64,000 bases of DNA from Streptomyces pinistramenti. GTDB taxonomy: Bacteria > Actinomycetota > Actinomycetes > Streptomycetales > Streptomycetaceae. Shown here piece after piece: positions 16,977-25,668 of the stretch (within the stretch, counting starts at the first letter, position 1; each line of letters begins with the position of its first letter). The stretch spans positions 1 to 64,000 of the forward strand of contig NZ_JAJCXB010000013.1 of the NCBI RefSeq assembly GCF_020564935.1, in the 5' to 3' direction. Both the position numbers and the translations under genes were made by a program. The notes below the pieces were generated by a model, which had not been told where the DNA came from, did not search any database, and saw only the letters and a program-made list of their open reading frames with translations.

Positions 16977-17471
16977 ATGCAGATATCAACAGGAGAGCGT
17001 TCCGGCGGCGGCCGTCCCTCCGAAGGCAGGATCCTGACGTCGCCCTCGGGCAACGTCCACGTGGTCCTTGACGGCGTCTCCACCCTCTCGGACGACATAC
17101 CGCGCGGCGGGTGGTACGCCCAGTCCCTGGGCGAGGAATTCCTCGCCCAACCGGCCCGCGAACAGCACCTGGACCTTCGTGTCCCGCTGCGTGAGGCCAT
17201 CACCACGGTGGCCTTGGCACATGGCCTGGAGCCGGGCGCCTCGCCAGCGGCCACCGTGGCGATCGTGCGCCACCGCGAGAACGTCCACATGGTCGATGCC
17301 CTGGTCCTCGTCGACACCCCCGTGATCGCCGTTCACCGCGACGGCCGGGGAGCGCCGTGGCGTCGGTGCGTGCTCGGGCGGGGGCTGGTGGGCCCGGTGT
17401 GCGCGGGGCGCGGGTTCCCGGGGATTTTGCATCGATGCGCCGTTCCCCTCATAGGGGGCGGCGGCGTGTGA
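16977..17471 (+). CDS. Truncated PP2C-like phosphatase domain protein
   Basis: Residues about 20-125 resemble a compact PP2C-type domain: VVLDGVSTLSD, GGWYAQSLGEEFL, ALAHGLEPGASPAATVAIVR and VDALVLVDTPVIAVHRDG. After that the reading becomes Arg/Gly-rich without family similarity, so the gene seems cut at about half length and is probably non-functional. The pairing with the EEP pseudogene 70 bp upstream suggests both decayed as a unit. Confidence 0.45.
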   Translation: MQISTGERSGGGRPSEGRILTSPSGNVHVVLDGVSTLSDDIPRGGWYAQSLGEEFLAQPAREQHLDLRVPLREAITTVALAHGLEPGASPAATVAIVRHRENVHMVDALVLVDTPVIAVHRDGRGAPWRRCVLGRGLVGPVCAGRGFPGILHRCAVPLIGGGGV

Positions 17472-17696
17472 GTGTGCCGACCTGGGCATGGACCCATCAA
17501 ATCCGTGCAAGGGCGCGGCTGGTCGCTGCCCTCGTGCCCTCATGGCAATGGCTCCCCTCAGGGATGTTCAGAGAGCTCATGCCTGCGAAAGCCCTGCGGT
17601 CCTGTGGTCCGTGATCGGCATGCCGGTGTGCTTCATCCGGGGCAACCACACCACCACTGCACGACCGAAGCAGCCTCGTAGCAAGGAGAAGAGCCC

Positions 17697-18890
17697 ATGA
17701 GAACAGTGTTGTCATCCACCGCCCCGATGGCGCCGCGGCGGCTTCCCGCCCTGTCTGCGGCCTTCGTCGTCCTGGCCGCCACCGCAAGTGTCATCGCCGC
17801 GCCTTCCCCCGCGGGAGCGGCAAGCGCCCAGGGTCTGCGGATCTCCCCCCGGGCGGTTCGCGAGATGCCCTTCACCGAGGACGGCACGTTCCTGGTTCCG
17901 GCGAAGGTGACGTCGGTGACCGTGTACCTGTGGGGCGGTGGAGGACCGGGTGCGGCCGGTGGAGGTGGCGGCGGCGGAGGTGGCGGAGGCGGAGGCGGCG
18001 GGTCGAACTTCGCGATCCCCGACACGCTGGGCGGTGGCGGCGGCGGTGGCGGGGCCGGGGGCAGCGGTGGCGGTGGCGGAGGCGGAGGTGGTGGCGGCGG
18101 CTATGTCGCCTGCACGCTTCCCGTCGTCCCCGGTGACAAGCTGGAGGTTGACTTCTTGACGTCCTCCAGGGTGTCGCTTCCGGGGCACGGCGGGGCCGGG
18201 GGCGGGGGCGGTAACGGCGGATCTTTGCTGGCCAACGGCAAGTCAGGATCTACCGGGAAAGCGGGACTCCGGGCCGCATATGGACCCCAGCGCGGCACAG
18301 ATGTGGACGTGTTTGATCTGCGCAACTCTCAGGAGGCGGGAGCGCACGGCGGGGCCGCTGAGGGCAACCCGGCGGGGGGAGGCCCGGCCGGAGGCGGAGG
18401 CAGCGGGGGCGACGGCGGCGGGACCGGGGTCACGAATCCCGGTGGTGCGGGCGGCACACCGGGCGGGGCGTCCACCGGGGGCGCCGCGGACCCCGACAGC
18501 TCATCGGGCTACTGCGACGGCACGAACGAGACAGCCCTGTCCGGCAGCCTCGGATCCGCAGGGCAGGGTGGCAACGCAGGCGGTGCGGGTGTCACGGGCG
18601 GCGAGGGCAAGCGCAACTCTGGTTCCGGTCCGGGCGAGGCCGGTGGCTGGGGCGGGGCGGGGGGCGCGGGCGGCGCTGGAGGCACCGGTGCCGTCGGAGC
18701 GATGACCCCGCCCGGCGGGACCGGTGCCGGCGGGCGGGGCGGTGACGGCGGCAGTGGCGGCACCGGCGGTGACGGCGGCAACGGGGCCGGCGGCATTGGA
18801 GGAGGCGACGACGGCTCCAGCGGAGCCGCCGGAGCCCTCGGGTCGGCCGGCCGAGACGCAGGCCCCGGCTATGCGCTCATTACCTGGTGA
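17697..18890 (+). CDS. Secreted glycine-rich repeat protein
   Basis: A 397-residue protein with a signal peptide (hydrophobic segment about 17-36, AGAASA cleavage region). A short beta-rich segment follows (TFLVPAKVTSVTVYLWGGGG), of the kind that begins glycine-rich surface proteins. About 300 residues of Gly-Gly-X runs resemble PE-PGRS or phage collagen-like proteins. Two Cys lie in the non-glycine islands. AAGGAG lies about 9 nt before ATG 17697. It is probably exported and forms a structural or adhesive layer; the function is unknown. The GGN repeats are prone to slippage. Confidence 0.7.
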   Translation: MRTVLSSTAPMAPRRLPALSAAFVVLAATASVIAAPSPAGAASAQGLRISPRAVREMPFTEDGTFLVPAKVTSVTVYLWGGGGPGAAGGGGGGGGGGGGGGGSNFAIPDTLGGGGGGGGAGGSGGGGGGGGGGGGYVACTLPVVPGDKLEVDFLTSSRVSLPGHGGAGGGGGNGGSLLANGKSGSTGKAGLRAAYGPQRGTDVDVFDLRNSQEAGAHGGAAEGNPAGGGPAGGGGSGGDGGGTGVTNPGGAGGTPGGASTGGAADPDSSSGYCDGTNETALSGSLGSAGQGGNAGGAGVTGGEGKRNSGSGPGEAGGWGGAGGAGGAGGTGAVGAMTPPGGTGAGGRGGDGGSGGTGGDGGNGAGGIGGGDDGSSGAAGALGSAGRDAGPGYALITW

Positions 18891-19717
18891 CATCGTTCGG
18901 GCTCCGCTCCGGGAACAGAGCCCGATGCACGGAAGCCGCTGCTGTCTCCAGCTGGCGCGGCTCGGATTCCCGAGCGAGTCCAGGTCGGCGTCGGCCGCAG
19001 ATCGGGCTGTGAGTGCCTTCCGGCCGACAGCTGTGCGGGGTCGGGCATCGCTTCCCCGGGCCGCTCGTCAGAGCTGGACGGCGAAAGCGTGGGCAGCGAT
19101 CACGCAGCCCGTGGAATGCCCTCTGTACCCGGCGGCCACCGGGCAGAAGGAGCAGGGCGTCCGCACCTACGCGCTGCGGCCGACGGACGATCCCGCGTGG
19201 CACGAACGGGCGCTCAGGTAGGCCGGCGCCTACCGGGCCGAGCTGGCGGCAGTTCTGGCGGGCGCCGTCACTGTGGCCGGCGGATCCACCGGGACCGGGT
19301 CAACACGCACAGCGTGAGCCGCCAAACAGCCCGAACCCCGATTACTCCATCAACGGCATGTCGCCCGGCTGAAACCACAGTGGCTCCCCATCTCACCGCC
19401 CGGCCAGCGGCTCCCGAACTTCCTGCCGTACTGGCCCTCCACACCCCGATAGAAACAACCGGACACAACAGGCTCTCCCGGAGCGATGGCCACACAGCGA
19501 AATGACCAGCCTCTGCGCCACCGGCCACGGCAGAACAGCGGGGCACGCTCCCGGCAGTCCCCTCAGCCAACCCATGACAAAACCACCACCAGACATCCGG
19601 CACAGTCCCACCGAACGTCGGCCAACACCCCACCCCAGGACGCGGCAACGCGCCCCCTGTCCCGAACAAAGCAGCAGCTGCACCTGACCCGCCGGACCCA
19701 ACCGAAAGAGGTTCCCC
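18891..19717 (+). other. Intergenic stretch, no convincing gene
   Basis: About 830 bp. Short open frames are present, one ending near 19220 (KAWAAITQPVECPLYPAATG), but none has a good start, a ribosome binding site and a recognisable domain together. It may hold a broken small gene. The promoter of the cold-shock-domain gene should lie at its right end. Confidence 0.4.
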
Positions 19718-20131
19718 ATGAACAGCAAGCCCCCCGCAAGCAACAACGGAACCGGCACCGAAGAGACACCTACGACTCGTTCGCCTCGGCGCGGCCGGGC
19801 ACCGTGGTCCATTGCCCTGATCTGCGCGCCTGCCCTCGCACTCTGCACCGTGATGGGCGCCTCCCTCCCGGCCCAGGCCGCCACCGGACAGCCGGCCGCC
19901 GCCCCATCGCAGAATCTGCGCGCCCTGGTCAACTTCGGCACGGTCAAGTGGTACAGCGACGACAAGGGATACGGGTTCATCACACCGGATGACGGCAGTC
20001 AGGACGTGTTCGTCCACCACTCAGCGATCGTGGGCGACGGATACCGGACCCTGGAAGAAGGCCAACGGGTCGAGTACCAGGTCGAGCAGGGGCCAAAAGG
20101 CCCCGTCGCGGCCAACGTCATCCCCCTCTAG
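19718..20131 (+). CDS. Cold-shock domain protein with N-terminal export signal
   Basis: A 137-residue protein. Residues 72-137 are a canonical CspA-type domain with both RNA-binding motifs (KGYGFI at 83-88, DVFVHH at 96-101). Unlike cytoplasmic Csps of about 67 residues, it has a 70-residue N-terminal extension: a polar leader with RSPRRGR (21-27), a hydrophobic helix (about 30-48) and LPAQAA (50-55), a good signal-peptidase site. It should therefore be exported or membrane-anchored, possibly by Tat (twin Arg). AGAGG precedes ATG 19718. The role of an extracytoplasmic nucleic-acid-binding domain is unknown. Confidence 0.85.
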   Translation: MNSKPPASNNGTGTEETPTTRSPRRGRAPWSIALICAPALALCTVMGASLPAQAATGQPAAAPSQNLRALVNFGTVKWYSDDKGYGFITPDDGSQDVFVHHSAIVGDGYRTLEEGQRVEYQVEQGPKGPVAANVIPL

Positions 20132-20651
20132 CGAACGACGCCCTGTCAGGTGTATCCGTCGCCGAGTTCGAGCGCGGGCACAAGCACGTGGTCGCGTCGC
20201 AGTCCCGGCAGGCACGGGCGCCCTCTCGCATCAGTGCGTCCAGGACCTCTATCGTGCCCAGCTCGGTTCCTCCGCCGCCGACATGAGGGCAGGCGGCATC
20301 ATGCACCAACGTCCGCCCTTTGCGTTCCGGAGCCGGATGTACCACCCAGCCTGGCGCAGGTGGTGACAGAGAGCCGGGGAGGCGCCTGATGGGCACGGCG
20401 GAGTTGTCGGTGTCCGGGAGCGTTGCGACGGCGTCGGCGATCAGGCGCTCGAACGCACAGCAGTCAGCGGAGCGCCTGCACACGTTCGTCGAAACTGCTT
20501 CATCTGAACGGGAGTTGAAGCTGCCGAGATCGGCTCCGGCGTGCCGCCCACAGCTGACTGGCCGGGCGCCGGGCCGGAGCGGGGCAAGGCGGATGCGAGC
20601 GTGCGGAGCAGGCAGCTGCGGGGCGGTGCGGTTGAGCCAGTAGCTATTCAC
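20118..20651 (-). CDS. Hypothetical protein, Cys-rich C-terminal segment
   Basis: An open frame of 177 residues convergent with the cold-shock gene (14-bp overlap). Only the C-terminal half looks protein-like: [16 protein letters not shown] and [16 protein letters not shown] resemble the Cys-containing end of small Streptomyces hypothetical proteins such as DUF6233-like ones. The N-terminal half has no recognisable pattern, so the gene may be a fragment. Confidence 0.3.
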   Translation of the reverse strand: MNSYWLNRTAPQLPAPHARIRLAPLRPGARPVSCGRHAGADLGSFNSRSDEAVSTNVCRRSADCCAFERLIADAVATLPDTDNSAVPIRRLPGSLSPPAPGWVVHPAPERKGRTLVHDAACPHVGGGGTELGTIEVLDALMREGARACRDCDATTCLCPRSNSATDTPDRASFARGG

Positions 20652-21210
20652 CAGCGGATGGCGTCACCGCGGTCCGTGAAGGCGCCCTCGCGCATCGTGT
20701 GGTGATCGCGGTCAACTTCTCGGACCAGCACACGGCAAGGCGCCAGCACGTTGTGGTCAGGTCAGTTGTGGTGCCCGGGGCGTCCCGTGGAGGGCGGGGA
20801 CGGGGCGTGCGGCCGGTTGACTCGTACGGGTGAATACGGTTGCGGGGGTCGTGCCTTCCCAGGGGGCCGGGCGGGATGGTGAAGGTCCCGGTGGCGTGGA
20901 CGGCTCGCCGGAACCTTGTTGTCGTTCCGAGACGGCGAAGGGCCCGGCGGCAGGGAGGCTTTCCGCCGGTCGTCGGGGAGAACGGTTTCCCCCGCGCTGT
21001 GTGTTCCGATCCGGCCCATGAGTTCTCACCCGGCCGTCCCCAGCAGTCACCGGACAAGGAGCAGGTGCCGGCCGCGAGGTTGGTCAGGCCGCTCTGCGGG
21101 CTATGTCGTTGACGGTGCGCAGCGCCAGTGGCCGCGGCGCACCCCGTGGAGCCGGGATCGAACCGGGCGTCCGGTATGGCGGGGGCGGTCACGGGGCGCG
21201 TGGGGTGGGC
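20652..21210. other. Intergenic stretch with a tRNA-3'-end-like segment
   Basis: About 560 bp without a convincing gene. On the minus strand 21146-21172 reads like a T-arm plus acceptor end (four of five T-stem pairs, loop TTCGATC, ending GGCTCCAC as in tRNA-Ala). No complete tRNA can be folded around it. It could be an attachment-site scar. Confidence 0.35.
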
Positions 21211-22086
21211 TCAGGTCTCGTCATCGGATCGCAGGTTGTGCCGGTCCGCCCAGGCGGCGAGGGCGGCGGAGATCGCTTCGGGCTGGTCCTCCGCGGCGTC
21301 GTGGCCGGCGAGTCCGAGTCGTTCGATCTCCAGGGCGCCGATGTTGTCGGCACACCACTTGATCATCTCCGGGCCGATCGTCGTGCCGGGGCCGGGCTCG
21401 AAGGTCAGGAGCAGTTTGGGGGTCTCGGTGTCGGCGGCCAGCCACCGGTCCAGGTGCTCGATCCTGGCGGCCACATCGGCCGGTTCCCCGTCCAGGGGCA
21501 GCGAGCGGGCCCATTGCAGCATCGGCCGGCGGCTGTCGCGGGCGGGGTAGGGCTTGCGGTAGGCGTCGAGGTCCTGCTCCGGGAGGCCTGCGGCGACGAC
21601 GTTCGGCAGGACCTGCTCGATGAACAGGTTCTCGTCCAGGATCAGGGTCTCGCCCACTCCCGGTGTCCTGATCGCCTGGAACAGGTCGCGGGCCGTCTCG
21701 GGGAGTTCCTGCCAGGACATCGGTTTCACGACCGGTTCGGTGAAGGCGATGCCGCGCACGCGTCCGGGGTGGCGGGCCGCCCAGTCGAAGGCGAGCGTGG
21801 CACCCCAGTCGTGTCCGATCAGCACGACGTCGTCGAGGCCGAGCGCGTCGATCCACGCGTCCAGGTACCGGGCGTGGTCGTCGAAGGTGTATCCGATGTC
21901 CGGCTTGCCCGAGTCGCCCATGCCGATCAGGTCCGGCGCCAGGCGGCGGCCGGGGTCACCGACGCCCGGGAGGACGTGCCGCCACAGGTAGGACGAGGTT
22001 GGGTTGCCGTGCAGGAAGACCATCGGCTGCCCCGCGCCGGTTTCCCGGTGGAAGATCGTCGAGTCGAGAACGCGTGTGGTGGGCAT
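21211..22086 (-). CDS. Haloalkane dehalogenase (alpha/beta hydrolase)
   Basis: A 291-residue alpha/beta hydrolase matching haloalkane dehalogenases of the DhaA/LinB type. It has HGNPTSSYLWR (oxyanion and halide Asn28), LIGHDWGA with nucleophile Asp93 followed by halide-binding Trp94, catalytic acid Glu117 in AFTEP, and His262 in LAGHDAAEDQPE. These enzymes hydrolyse carbon-halogen bonds to alcohols without cofactor. The start at 22086 (MPTTRV) gives the normal length. It stands alone among accessory genes; natural substrates in Streptomyces are unknown. Confidence 0.88.
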   Translation of the reverse strand: MPTTRVLDSTIFHRETGAGQPMVFLHGNPTSSYLWRHVLPGVGDPGRRLAPDLIGMGDSGKPDIGYTFDDHARYLDAWIDALGLDDVVLIGHDWGATLAFDWAARHPGRVRGIAFTEPVVKPMSWQELPETARDLFQAIRTPGVGETLILDENLFIEQVLPNVVAAGLPEQDLDAYRKPYPARDSRRPMLQWARSLPLDGEPADVAARIEHLDRWLAADTETPKLLLTFEPGPGTTIGPEMIKWCADNIGALEIERLGLAGHDAAEDQPEAISAALAAWADRHNLRSDDET

Positions 22087-22496
22087 GGCAGACCTATCCG
22101 CGTCGAATGGGCGGGCGGCAGGGGGAAGGGGGCGAGGATCCCCGGGGTCCACGTCCGGCCTGGCACGGCCCCGGAAGCCACAACCTATCCACTCGCCCCT
22201 CGCCCACGGTGCCGACACCCCAGTCCACGCCCGTCCGCACGGGATCCGCAAGGAATGCCATCGCGAGAACTGCGCCGGTCAGGCGAAGGCCGAACCGGCG
22301 AATCCCGCCCGCACCCACCCTGACCGGCTCGGCCGACGTCTCCCACCGGCGGAGGGAAGCCCAGGACGATCCGGCGCGCCCCGTCGGCACCCGGCCCACG
22401 CGCGCTCCACGGCCTACGGTCAATGCTCAGTTGCCGTGTGTGTGGATCCCGCCGCCGGCATGTCGTCCCTCACAGCCCCACGGAAGGTGACCACCG
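22087..22496. other. Divergent intergenic region
   Basis: About 410 bp between the dehalogenase and the secreted-protein gene. It should contain both promoters, but I cannot pick out convincing -35/-10 pairs. No coding sequence or RNA gene is evident. Confidence 0.4.
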
Positions 22497-22901
22497 ATGT
22501 CAATCCCCCGACTCCGGTACGCGGCCGCAGCCACAGCCGCAGCCCTCGTCCTTGCACCGCTCGCGGGCGCCACCGCCGCTCACGCCGGACCCGTTCGCCT
22601 GGCCGCCTCACCCTGCCAGGGCGACATCGCGACCGCGCAGGTCGACCTCGCCGCCGCGGACACCGCCGACACCGCCGGCGACGCGATCACCGCCCTCGCC
22701 GACGACACCAAGGTCTCGGCGGACCTCAACGCCGCGGCGGCGGACTGCGCGAACCAGCCTTTCCCGATCCCTCAGAAAATCGCCGCCGCCCAGTCCCTGA
22801 ACACCACCGTCACAGCGTCGGACCGCATCGGCGACACCGGCGCCGCCCGGAAGACCCGCTCGATCCTCAACGCCTTCGTCAATGACATCTTCGAACGATG
22901 A
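22497..22901 (+). CDS. Small secreted protein
   Basis: A 134-residue protein with a clear signal peptide (hydrophobic 9-27, cleavage after AAHAG). The mature domain is Ala/Asp-rich and helical with two Cys (SPCQGD and AADCANQ), perhaps disulphide-bonded. AAGGTGA precedes the ATG. It overlaps the next small gene by ATGA, unusual for a secreted protein followed by a polar cytoplasmic one. No family recognised. Confidence 0.65.
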   Translation: MSIPRLRYAAAATAAALVLAPLAGATAAHAGPVRLAASPCQGDIATAQVDLAAADTADTAGDAITALADDTKVSADLNAAAADCANQPFPIPQKIAAAQSLNTTVTASDRIGDTGAARKTRSILNAFVNDIFER

Positions 22902-23158
22902 CCAAGAAGCCTCCCATGGAGAGCATGCAACCGGCCTGCGTGGAGCAGGCCCGCGTACCGGACGACGCCGACCGACGGGCGGCCGCCGAGAAGATCACCG
23001 AGGCGCACCAGGAACAGATGGCGCCACTGGCCGCACGCCCCGCGAACCCACACACCACACGCCAACGGCAGGAGCTGGACCGGGCCTACGCCGACGTGAT
23101 CTCCCCCCTGCCGTACGACGCCGACGCCACCCCGGTGTTTCAGCGCCCCCGCGACTGA
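22898..23158 (+). CDS. Small hypothetical protein
   Basis: An 86-residue polar, Glu/Arg/Ala-rich, predicted helical protein with no recognised family. It is translationally coupled to the secreted gene upstream (ATGA). Small ORFs of this type are common in actinomycete plasmids and integrative elements, and the next genes (DnaC-like, WhiB) fit that setting. Confidence 0.5.
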   Translation: MTKKPPMESMQPACVEQARVPDDADRRAAAEKITEAHQEQMAPLAARPANPHTTRQRQELDRAYADVISPLPYDADATPVFQRPRD

Positions 23159-23200
23159 CTACCGGACAGGCTCTTTCCGGCGGGAGCGTGCTGGAGGCGG

Positions 23201-23887
23201 GTGACGTGCCCCGGACCATCCTTCCGGAAGAGGGTGCGCTGCCTCCGGACGGCCGCGTGCAGGAGGTGCTGCGGACGGTGCGGTTCGTGCTGGAGGCGTG
23301 CATGGCCGGGCGCCCAGAGGTACGGGGTGCGGCTGCTGGGCCAGACCGCGTCGGCTACGTCGCCCGCGGGCTGCTGGCGGATCCGGATCTGCCAGGTGAA
23401 CGCGGCGGGGTGGTACCCGGCCTACCCGGTGGCCCTGCGCACGCTGACTGTCGTGCAGGAGGAACGGCGTGCCGGCAAGTGGGAAGCAGGCCCTCGCGAC
23501 CGGGCCGCGATCCGAGCCGCCGGTCTGATCGGGCCGCCCGCCTACGACTACCCAGCGCCCCCGGCGCCGGGTGAACGCGGAGCGCCGAGCCGGCTCCAGC
23601 AGGCGACCTGGCCGGCCGGGTGCGCGGGAACGCTGCGCGCGGCGGCCGACCTCACCACCGGCCCGCTCCGCCAGGCCCTCTGGGATGTCGCCGGCCTGTG
23701 CGCCCCCCTGTCGCCCGCGGTAGACGAGCTGGACGGGCTATGGGCCCGTGAGCTGACCCTGACGGCGGACGAGTGGGACCTGGAACACGTGCCCGACCTG
23801 CTGCTGCGCCAGACCCAGGACACACGGATCATCGTCCATCGACCGGCCGTGACGCTGTCCGTCCCCGATCAGGGAGAAGGGGCGTGA
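23201..23887 (+). CDS. Hypothetical protein, possible 5' frameshift
   Basis: The C-terminal ~150 residues look like a genuine folded protein (AAGWYPAYPVALRTLTVVQEE, then DEWDLEHVPDLLLRQTQD). The N-terminal 60 residues are Arg/Cys-rich and unnatural. Over the same bases another frame reads more like a protein (RVQEVLRTVRFVLEACMAG), so an upstream frameshift is likely and the gene may be broken. It is coupled by GTGA to the membrane-protein gene. No family recognised. Confidence 0.5.
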   Translation: MTCPGPSFRKRVRCLRTAACRRCCGRCGSCWRRAWPGAQRYGVRLLGQTASATSPAGCWRIRICQVNAAGWYPAYPVALRTLTVVQEERRAGKWEAGPRDRAAIRAAGLIGPPAYDYPAPPAPGERGAPSRLQQATWPAGCAGTLRAAADLTTGPLRQALWDVAGLCAPLSPAVDELDGLWARELTLTADEWDLEHVPDLLLRQTQDTRIIVHRPAVTLSVPDQGEGA

Positions 23888-24090
23888 GCAACACCCCGCC
23901 ATGGTGGTACCGCATACCGGCCACGCCGCTCGGAATCATCATCTGCACGGTCGCCACCGTTGCCTTCATCGCGCTGGGGCGCGACATCGAGCAGCTCCCG
24001 GTGGCGGTCGGCATCGGCTTGATCGTCGGCCTCCTCACCGCGTTCGGGCGAGGCATGGCGCAGGCCCGCTGGGACGAGCGCAACCGGTAA
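23884..24090 (+). CDS. Small membrane protein
   Basis: A 68-residue protein with two hydrophobic helices (about 11-30 and 38-55) separated by a short polar turn. The GTG start overlaps the upstream stop (GTGA). Function unknown; it fits the small membrane proteins encoded next to replication or transfer genes in actinomycete elements. Confidence 0.55.
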   Translation: MSNTPPWWYRIPATPLGIIICTVATVAFIALGRDIEQLPVAVGIGLIVGLLTAFGRGMAQARWDERNR

Positions 24091-24220
24091 CGGCTGCAGC
24101 CCACCGGCACCCTCTTCCACGCACCCTCCCAGCCATGACCCCCGAGCCGGCCCCGGCCCTGGAAGAGCCCAGAACCGGATCCCCTGCGACTTCCGCGAAG
24201 CGGTTGCCGACCACCCCGGC

Positions 24221-24784
24221 GTGGCGCAGTGGGTGCGCACCATCGCCGCAGCGGCCACGTCGCCGTACGCCGACAGCCTCAACCCGGCCTACGGCGGGGG
24301 CGGGCGACGGGTGATCGCCCGCGGGCCTTCGCTGCTGCTGTGTGGCACCACCGGGACCGGCAAGACGCACCAGGCGTACGGAGCGATCCGGTCGCTGACC
24401 GCCGCCGGGTGCGCGGTGCGCTGGCACGCGGTCACGGCCGCGGACCTGTACGGCCAGGCGCGCCCGCGCCCCGGTGTCGATGTCGATGTCGAGTGGATGC
24501 TGCGCGACATCACCCGGGTGCCCCTGCTGCTCCTGGACGGCCTGGGCGCCGCCAAGAGTTCGGAGTGGACCGAGGAGGTGACCTTCCGGCTCCTGTCCTG
24601 GCGCGGCGAGAACCACCTGCCGACGCTGGTAACCAGCAACCTGCCGCCGGTCCAGAGCGCGGGGATGCCCGGGCGCCGTGAGGTCCTGCGCGACAAGGTC
24701 GGGGACAGGATCCTGTCCCGCCTGTCCGGCATGTGCACCGATATCGAATTCACCGGCCCGGACCGCCGCTTCCAGCGCCGCTGA
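24221..24784 (+). CDS. DnaC/IstB-like ATP-binding protein (possible 5' frameshift)
   Basis: A 187-residue P-loop ATPase with Walker A LLLCGTTGTGKTHQ and Walker B VPLLLLDGLGA, then a sensor-like TLVTSNLPP. This matches helicase-loader/IstB-type ATPases found on plasmids and integrative elements. Similarity extends upstream of GTG 24221 in the same frame (IPCDFREAVADHPG). A plausible ATG at 24135 (MTPEPAPALEEP) lies in another frame, so the native start was probably lost by a 1-bp frameshift near 24165. The upstream extension suggests the gene is damaged unless it starts at 24221. Confidence 0.7.
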   Translation: MAQWVRTIAAAATSPYADSLNPAYGGGGRRVIARGPSLLLCGTTGTGKTHQAYGAIRSLTAAGCAVRWHAVTAADLYGQARPRPGVDVDVEWMLRDITRVPLLLLDGLGAAKSSEWTEEVTFRLLSWRGENHLPTLVTSNLPPVQSAGMPGRREVLRDKVGDRILSRLSGMCTDIEFTGPDRRFQRR

Positions 24785-24919
24785 CCGCCGGACCGCCACC
24801 GATTCCTCCTGCGCGGCGCTCGTCGCCGCGCCCTGCCTGCCCCGCCGCCCGGCCCGCCACCCGCTCCCGCGGGTGCGCCGCGCTGCCGCCGGCCTCACGA
24901 GGCACATTGCGGAGAACCC

Positions 24920-25438
24920 TTGCGTTACATCACCACCGACGACGCCCCGCCCCCGGCCCTGCGCGCCATCGCCGACCACAGCTGGCACGCGCGCGGCGTG
25001 TGCCAGGGCATGCGCCCTGCGGAAGCCGACCGGCTGTTCTTCCCCACCCCCCGCGGCCACCGGGCCATGGCCGAGGCGCGGCAGCTCTGCGGGCGGTGTC
25101 CCGTCCGCACGGAATGCTTCAACCACGCGCTGGACAACGCGATCCCCGAGGGCATCTGGGGCAGCCTGACCGCCTCCGAGCGGCTGGCCTGGCGCAAGAA
25201 GGCTGCGGACCGCCTCGACCACAACCGCGTACGCGCGGCATTCCGAGGGCGCGATGTCCATCTGAGCACCCCGGAGCGACGGTCATCCGTTCCAAGCTCT
25301 GCTTGCTTACCAGTGCGGCCATGCCCCCTTCCCCTTGTCCGGTCCCGGGAGCGTAATGCGAGACCATCACCAGTCGGCCTCCTGTGCCGATGCAAGGACG
25401 ATTCGGTGCCCCTCACCCCGGACAACCTTGAGCCATAA
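24920..25438 (+). CDS. WhiB-family Fe-S transcription factor
   Basis: The WhiB core is at about residues 20-90: Cys in ARGVCQG, then LCGRCPVRTEC (Cys-x2-Cys-x5-Cys) and the turn motif GIWGSLT followed by a basic stretch. These proteins bind a 4Fe-4S cluster and act with the principal sigma factor. The frame begins at TTG 24920 and runs on for about 65 non-conserved residues, so the 3' part may reflect a lost stop. Accessory WhiB genes are common on actinomycete plasmids and phages. Confidence 0.85.
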   Translation: MRYITTDDAPPPALRAIADHSWHARGVCQGMRPAEADRLFFPTPRGHRAMAEARQLCGRCPVRTECFNHALDNAIPEGIWGSLTASERLAWRKKAADRLDHNRVRAAFRGRDVHLSTPERRSSVPSSACLPVRPCPLPLVRSRERNARPSPVGLLCRCKDDSVPLTPDNLEP

Positions 25439-25668
25439 GGGCCCTAACTTGACTCTGTCGGGGATGCCGGAGTTCAAGGTGTGCGCAGTGAGGCCGGAAC
25501 CGGTGGCGGGTGACCGCAGGCCCAGGGCAGCCCACCCGAGTCCAACCAGATCGAGTGTGGCGGCCTTGGGGCTGCGGCTTCTTTTTGGTTACTGAGTTCG
25601 GCGCGTCAGGGTGCTGCTTCTCGAAATCTCGGAATCGGGTGAAGGCCAGTGCTGGTCCCTGAACCGGT

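Noticed and set aside
17930..18796. Many open frames overlapping the glycine-rich gene on both strands
   Set aside because: They follow from the GGN repeat codons; only the frame with signal peptide and ribosome binding site is convincing.
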